DNA of 7,958 bases from PNAI01 sp964575715 (GTDB lineage: Bacteria; Pseudomonadota; Alphaproteobacteria; Rhizobiales; Xanthobacteraceae). Positions 7,180-7,958 of the stretch are shown here, piece after piece. The stretch spans positions 1-7,958 of the forward strand of contig CAZNSG010000043.1 of NCBI GenBank assembly GCA_964575715.1, given 5' to 3'. How positions within the stretch are numbered: the stretch's first letter is position 1; every line of letters starts with the position of its first letter. The position numbers were made by a program, and so were the translations under genes. Under the pieces are notes generated by a model. That model was not told the DNA's origin. It searched no databases and was given only the letters and a program-made list of their open reading frames with translations.

Positions 7180-7270
7180 CCGCGCCGCCTCACGCCGCCC
7201 CACGGTCTTTGGACAACTCGTGGTATATGGGCTAAAAATCTTTCCTGTTCTTATCCGGGTGCGGGGACAC

Positions 7271-7478
7271 ATGCTCGGACCGACACGCTTTATTGCAGCC
7301 GCGGCACTGATATTGGCAGCGGGAATGTCGGCGGCCACGCCAGCGAAGGCTACTGATTGGGGTACGTGCTTAAGCGTCTCGGACCTTTTGTATGGACAAG
7401 CGGAATCGACCGACGCCGTAATCGCTGCCTGCAACCGCGCGATCGCATCGGGCAGGTACAAGGAGGACTATGATCTTA
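7271..7478 (+). pseudogene. Secreted TPR/Sel1-like protein, truncated by an insertion sequence
   Basis: About 69 native codons remain. A signal peptide is clear: MLGPTR, a hydrophobic core of Ile, Ala and Leu, and a likely cut after ATPAKA near residue 27. The mature part has an early cysteine (C33), then DAVIAACNRAIASGRYKEDYDL. This matches the start of the many alphaproteobacterial periplasmic proteins in which CxxAIxSG precedes TPR repeats. The native sequence ends at 7478. The frame then runs 14 codons into the insertion sequence to a stop at 7520-7522, so any product would be an 83-residue fragment without TPR repeats. A GTG at 7169, overlapping the upstream gene, gives a longer frame, but it would bury the signal peptide; ATG 7271 with GGGGA before it is preferred. 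The rest of the gene is expected beyond the far end of the element. Confidence 0.7.
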
Positions 7479-7958
7479 GAGTCCGTCTCGAAACTTCAGC
7501 AAGGATTACAAAGCTTTCGTAGCATGAGCCGGATAGACGCGAGTTTCAAGAACGCGAGGGCGTTGCGGTTGAGATTTTCCCAGTCCTTGGCGAGGCGGCG
7601 GCAACGGTTGAGCCACGCAATCGAGCGTTCCACGATCCAACGCTTGGGTAACTGCACGAACCCTTTCGCTTGATCGGATCGTTTGACGATTTCGGTTTCG
7701 AGACAGGGCAGAATCTTGGCGAGCGCGTTGCCGAAAATCGGCCCTTGATAGGCGCTGTCGGCAAACAGCTTCACGAGGAATGGATACCGACCGAACAGCG
7801 TTGCCAGCAATGCGATACCGCCGTCGCGATCTTGAATGCCGGCGGAATGAACGATGGCGTGCAGCAACAGACCCAGCGTGTCGACCAGAATGTGCCGCTT
7901 CTTACCCTTGATCAGCTTGCCCGCATCGAACCCGTGCGGATCGATGCAGGTCCCCCTT
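7479..7958 (-). mobile_element. IS5-family (IS427-like) insertion sequence, one end
   Basis: The element end is placed at 7479, where GAGTCCGTCTCGAAAC begins; this GAG-start and the GAAAC nearby resemble terminal repeats of this group. It follows TTAG/TA at 7476-7479, the preferred target of IS5-type elements (TA duplication in the IS427 group). The transposase stop lies 17 bases inside this end, as usual for compact IS5 elements. The other terminus, and so the exact inverted repeat and target duplication, is outside the window; the boundary could be off by a few bases. Confidence 0.75.
7496..7957 (-). CDS. IS5-family DDE transposase, C-terminal part (N-terminus outside window)
   Basis: The frame enters from the right edge and ends with TGA at 7498-7496, giving 153 residues. 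Typical IS5 segments appear in order: GFDAGKLIKGKKRHILVDTL (catalytic D26 of the fragment in VDT), HSAGIQDRDGG, FADSAYQG (second acidic residue, D67) and VERSIAWLNRCRRLAKDWE (third, E110). All three expected DDE residues are therefore present and no frameshift is seen, so the visible part looks intact. Many IS427-group elements make the transposase from two overlapping frames by programmed frameshifting; the upstream frame would lie outside the window. It has inserted in opposite orientation to the TPR-like gene it breaks. Confidence 0.92.
   Translation of the reverse strand, partial: RGTCIDPHGFDAGKLIKGKKRHILVDTLGLLLHAIVHSAGIQDRDGGIALLATLFGRYPFLVKLFADSAYQGPIFGNALAKILPCLETEIVKRSDQAKGFVQLPKRWIVERSIAWLNRCRRLAKDWENLNRNALAFLKLASIRLMLRKLCNPC

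Noticed and set aside
7169..7270. GTG at 7169 as the start of the secreted TPR-like protein
   Set aside because: It would put 34 residues before the signal peptide and overlaps the previous gene; ATG 7271 places the signal peptide at the true N-terminus.

Overview
The window looks like accessory (defence-island) DNA from a moderately GC-rich proteobacterium, probably an alphaproteobacterium of a rhizobial or related type. That guess rests on the style of the secreted TPR-type protein at the right, the IS5-family transposase and the general codon choice. It is an inference without a taxonomic marker; no rRNA, tRNA or CRISPR array was seen.

Left and centre (1-6252, all minus strand, so transcribed right to left). 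The first gene is a SIR2-family protein of the NADase-like defence type (4969-6252, GTG start behind a strong ribosome binding site). It is joined by a 4-base ATGA overlap to a HerA-type hexameric ATPase (2861-4972). This pair matches the composition of the SIR2-HerA anti-phage system (also called Nezha). Fourteen bases after herA comes a small possible gene for a 61-residue helical protein (2661-2846). A 227-base gap holding several inverted repeats follows. Then comes a large gene, cut by the window edge, encoding a phospholipase-D-like nuclease domain fused to an SNF2-type helicase (2433 down to 1 and beyond). The most interesting possibility is that all four genes form one extended defence locus: an NAD-consuming effector, a DNA-translocating ATPase, a small accessory protein and a nuclease-helicase.

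Middle gap (6253-6561). This divergent intergenic region separates the minus-strand defence genes from plus-strand genes. It contains an AT-rich 10-base palindrome but no convincing gene.

Right (6562-7478, plus strand). A short run of co-directional genes encodes a 60-residue protein with two membrane segments, a 133-residue charged helical protein of unknown function, and the start of a secreted TPR/Sel1-like protein. The last of these is broken after about 69 codons by an insertion sequence.

Right edge (7479-7958). This is one end of an IS5-family (IS427-like) element. Its transposase is on the minus strand and its N-terminal part lies outside the window. The proposed element end abuts a TA/TTAG target typical of this family.
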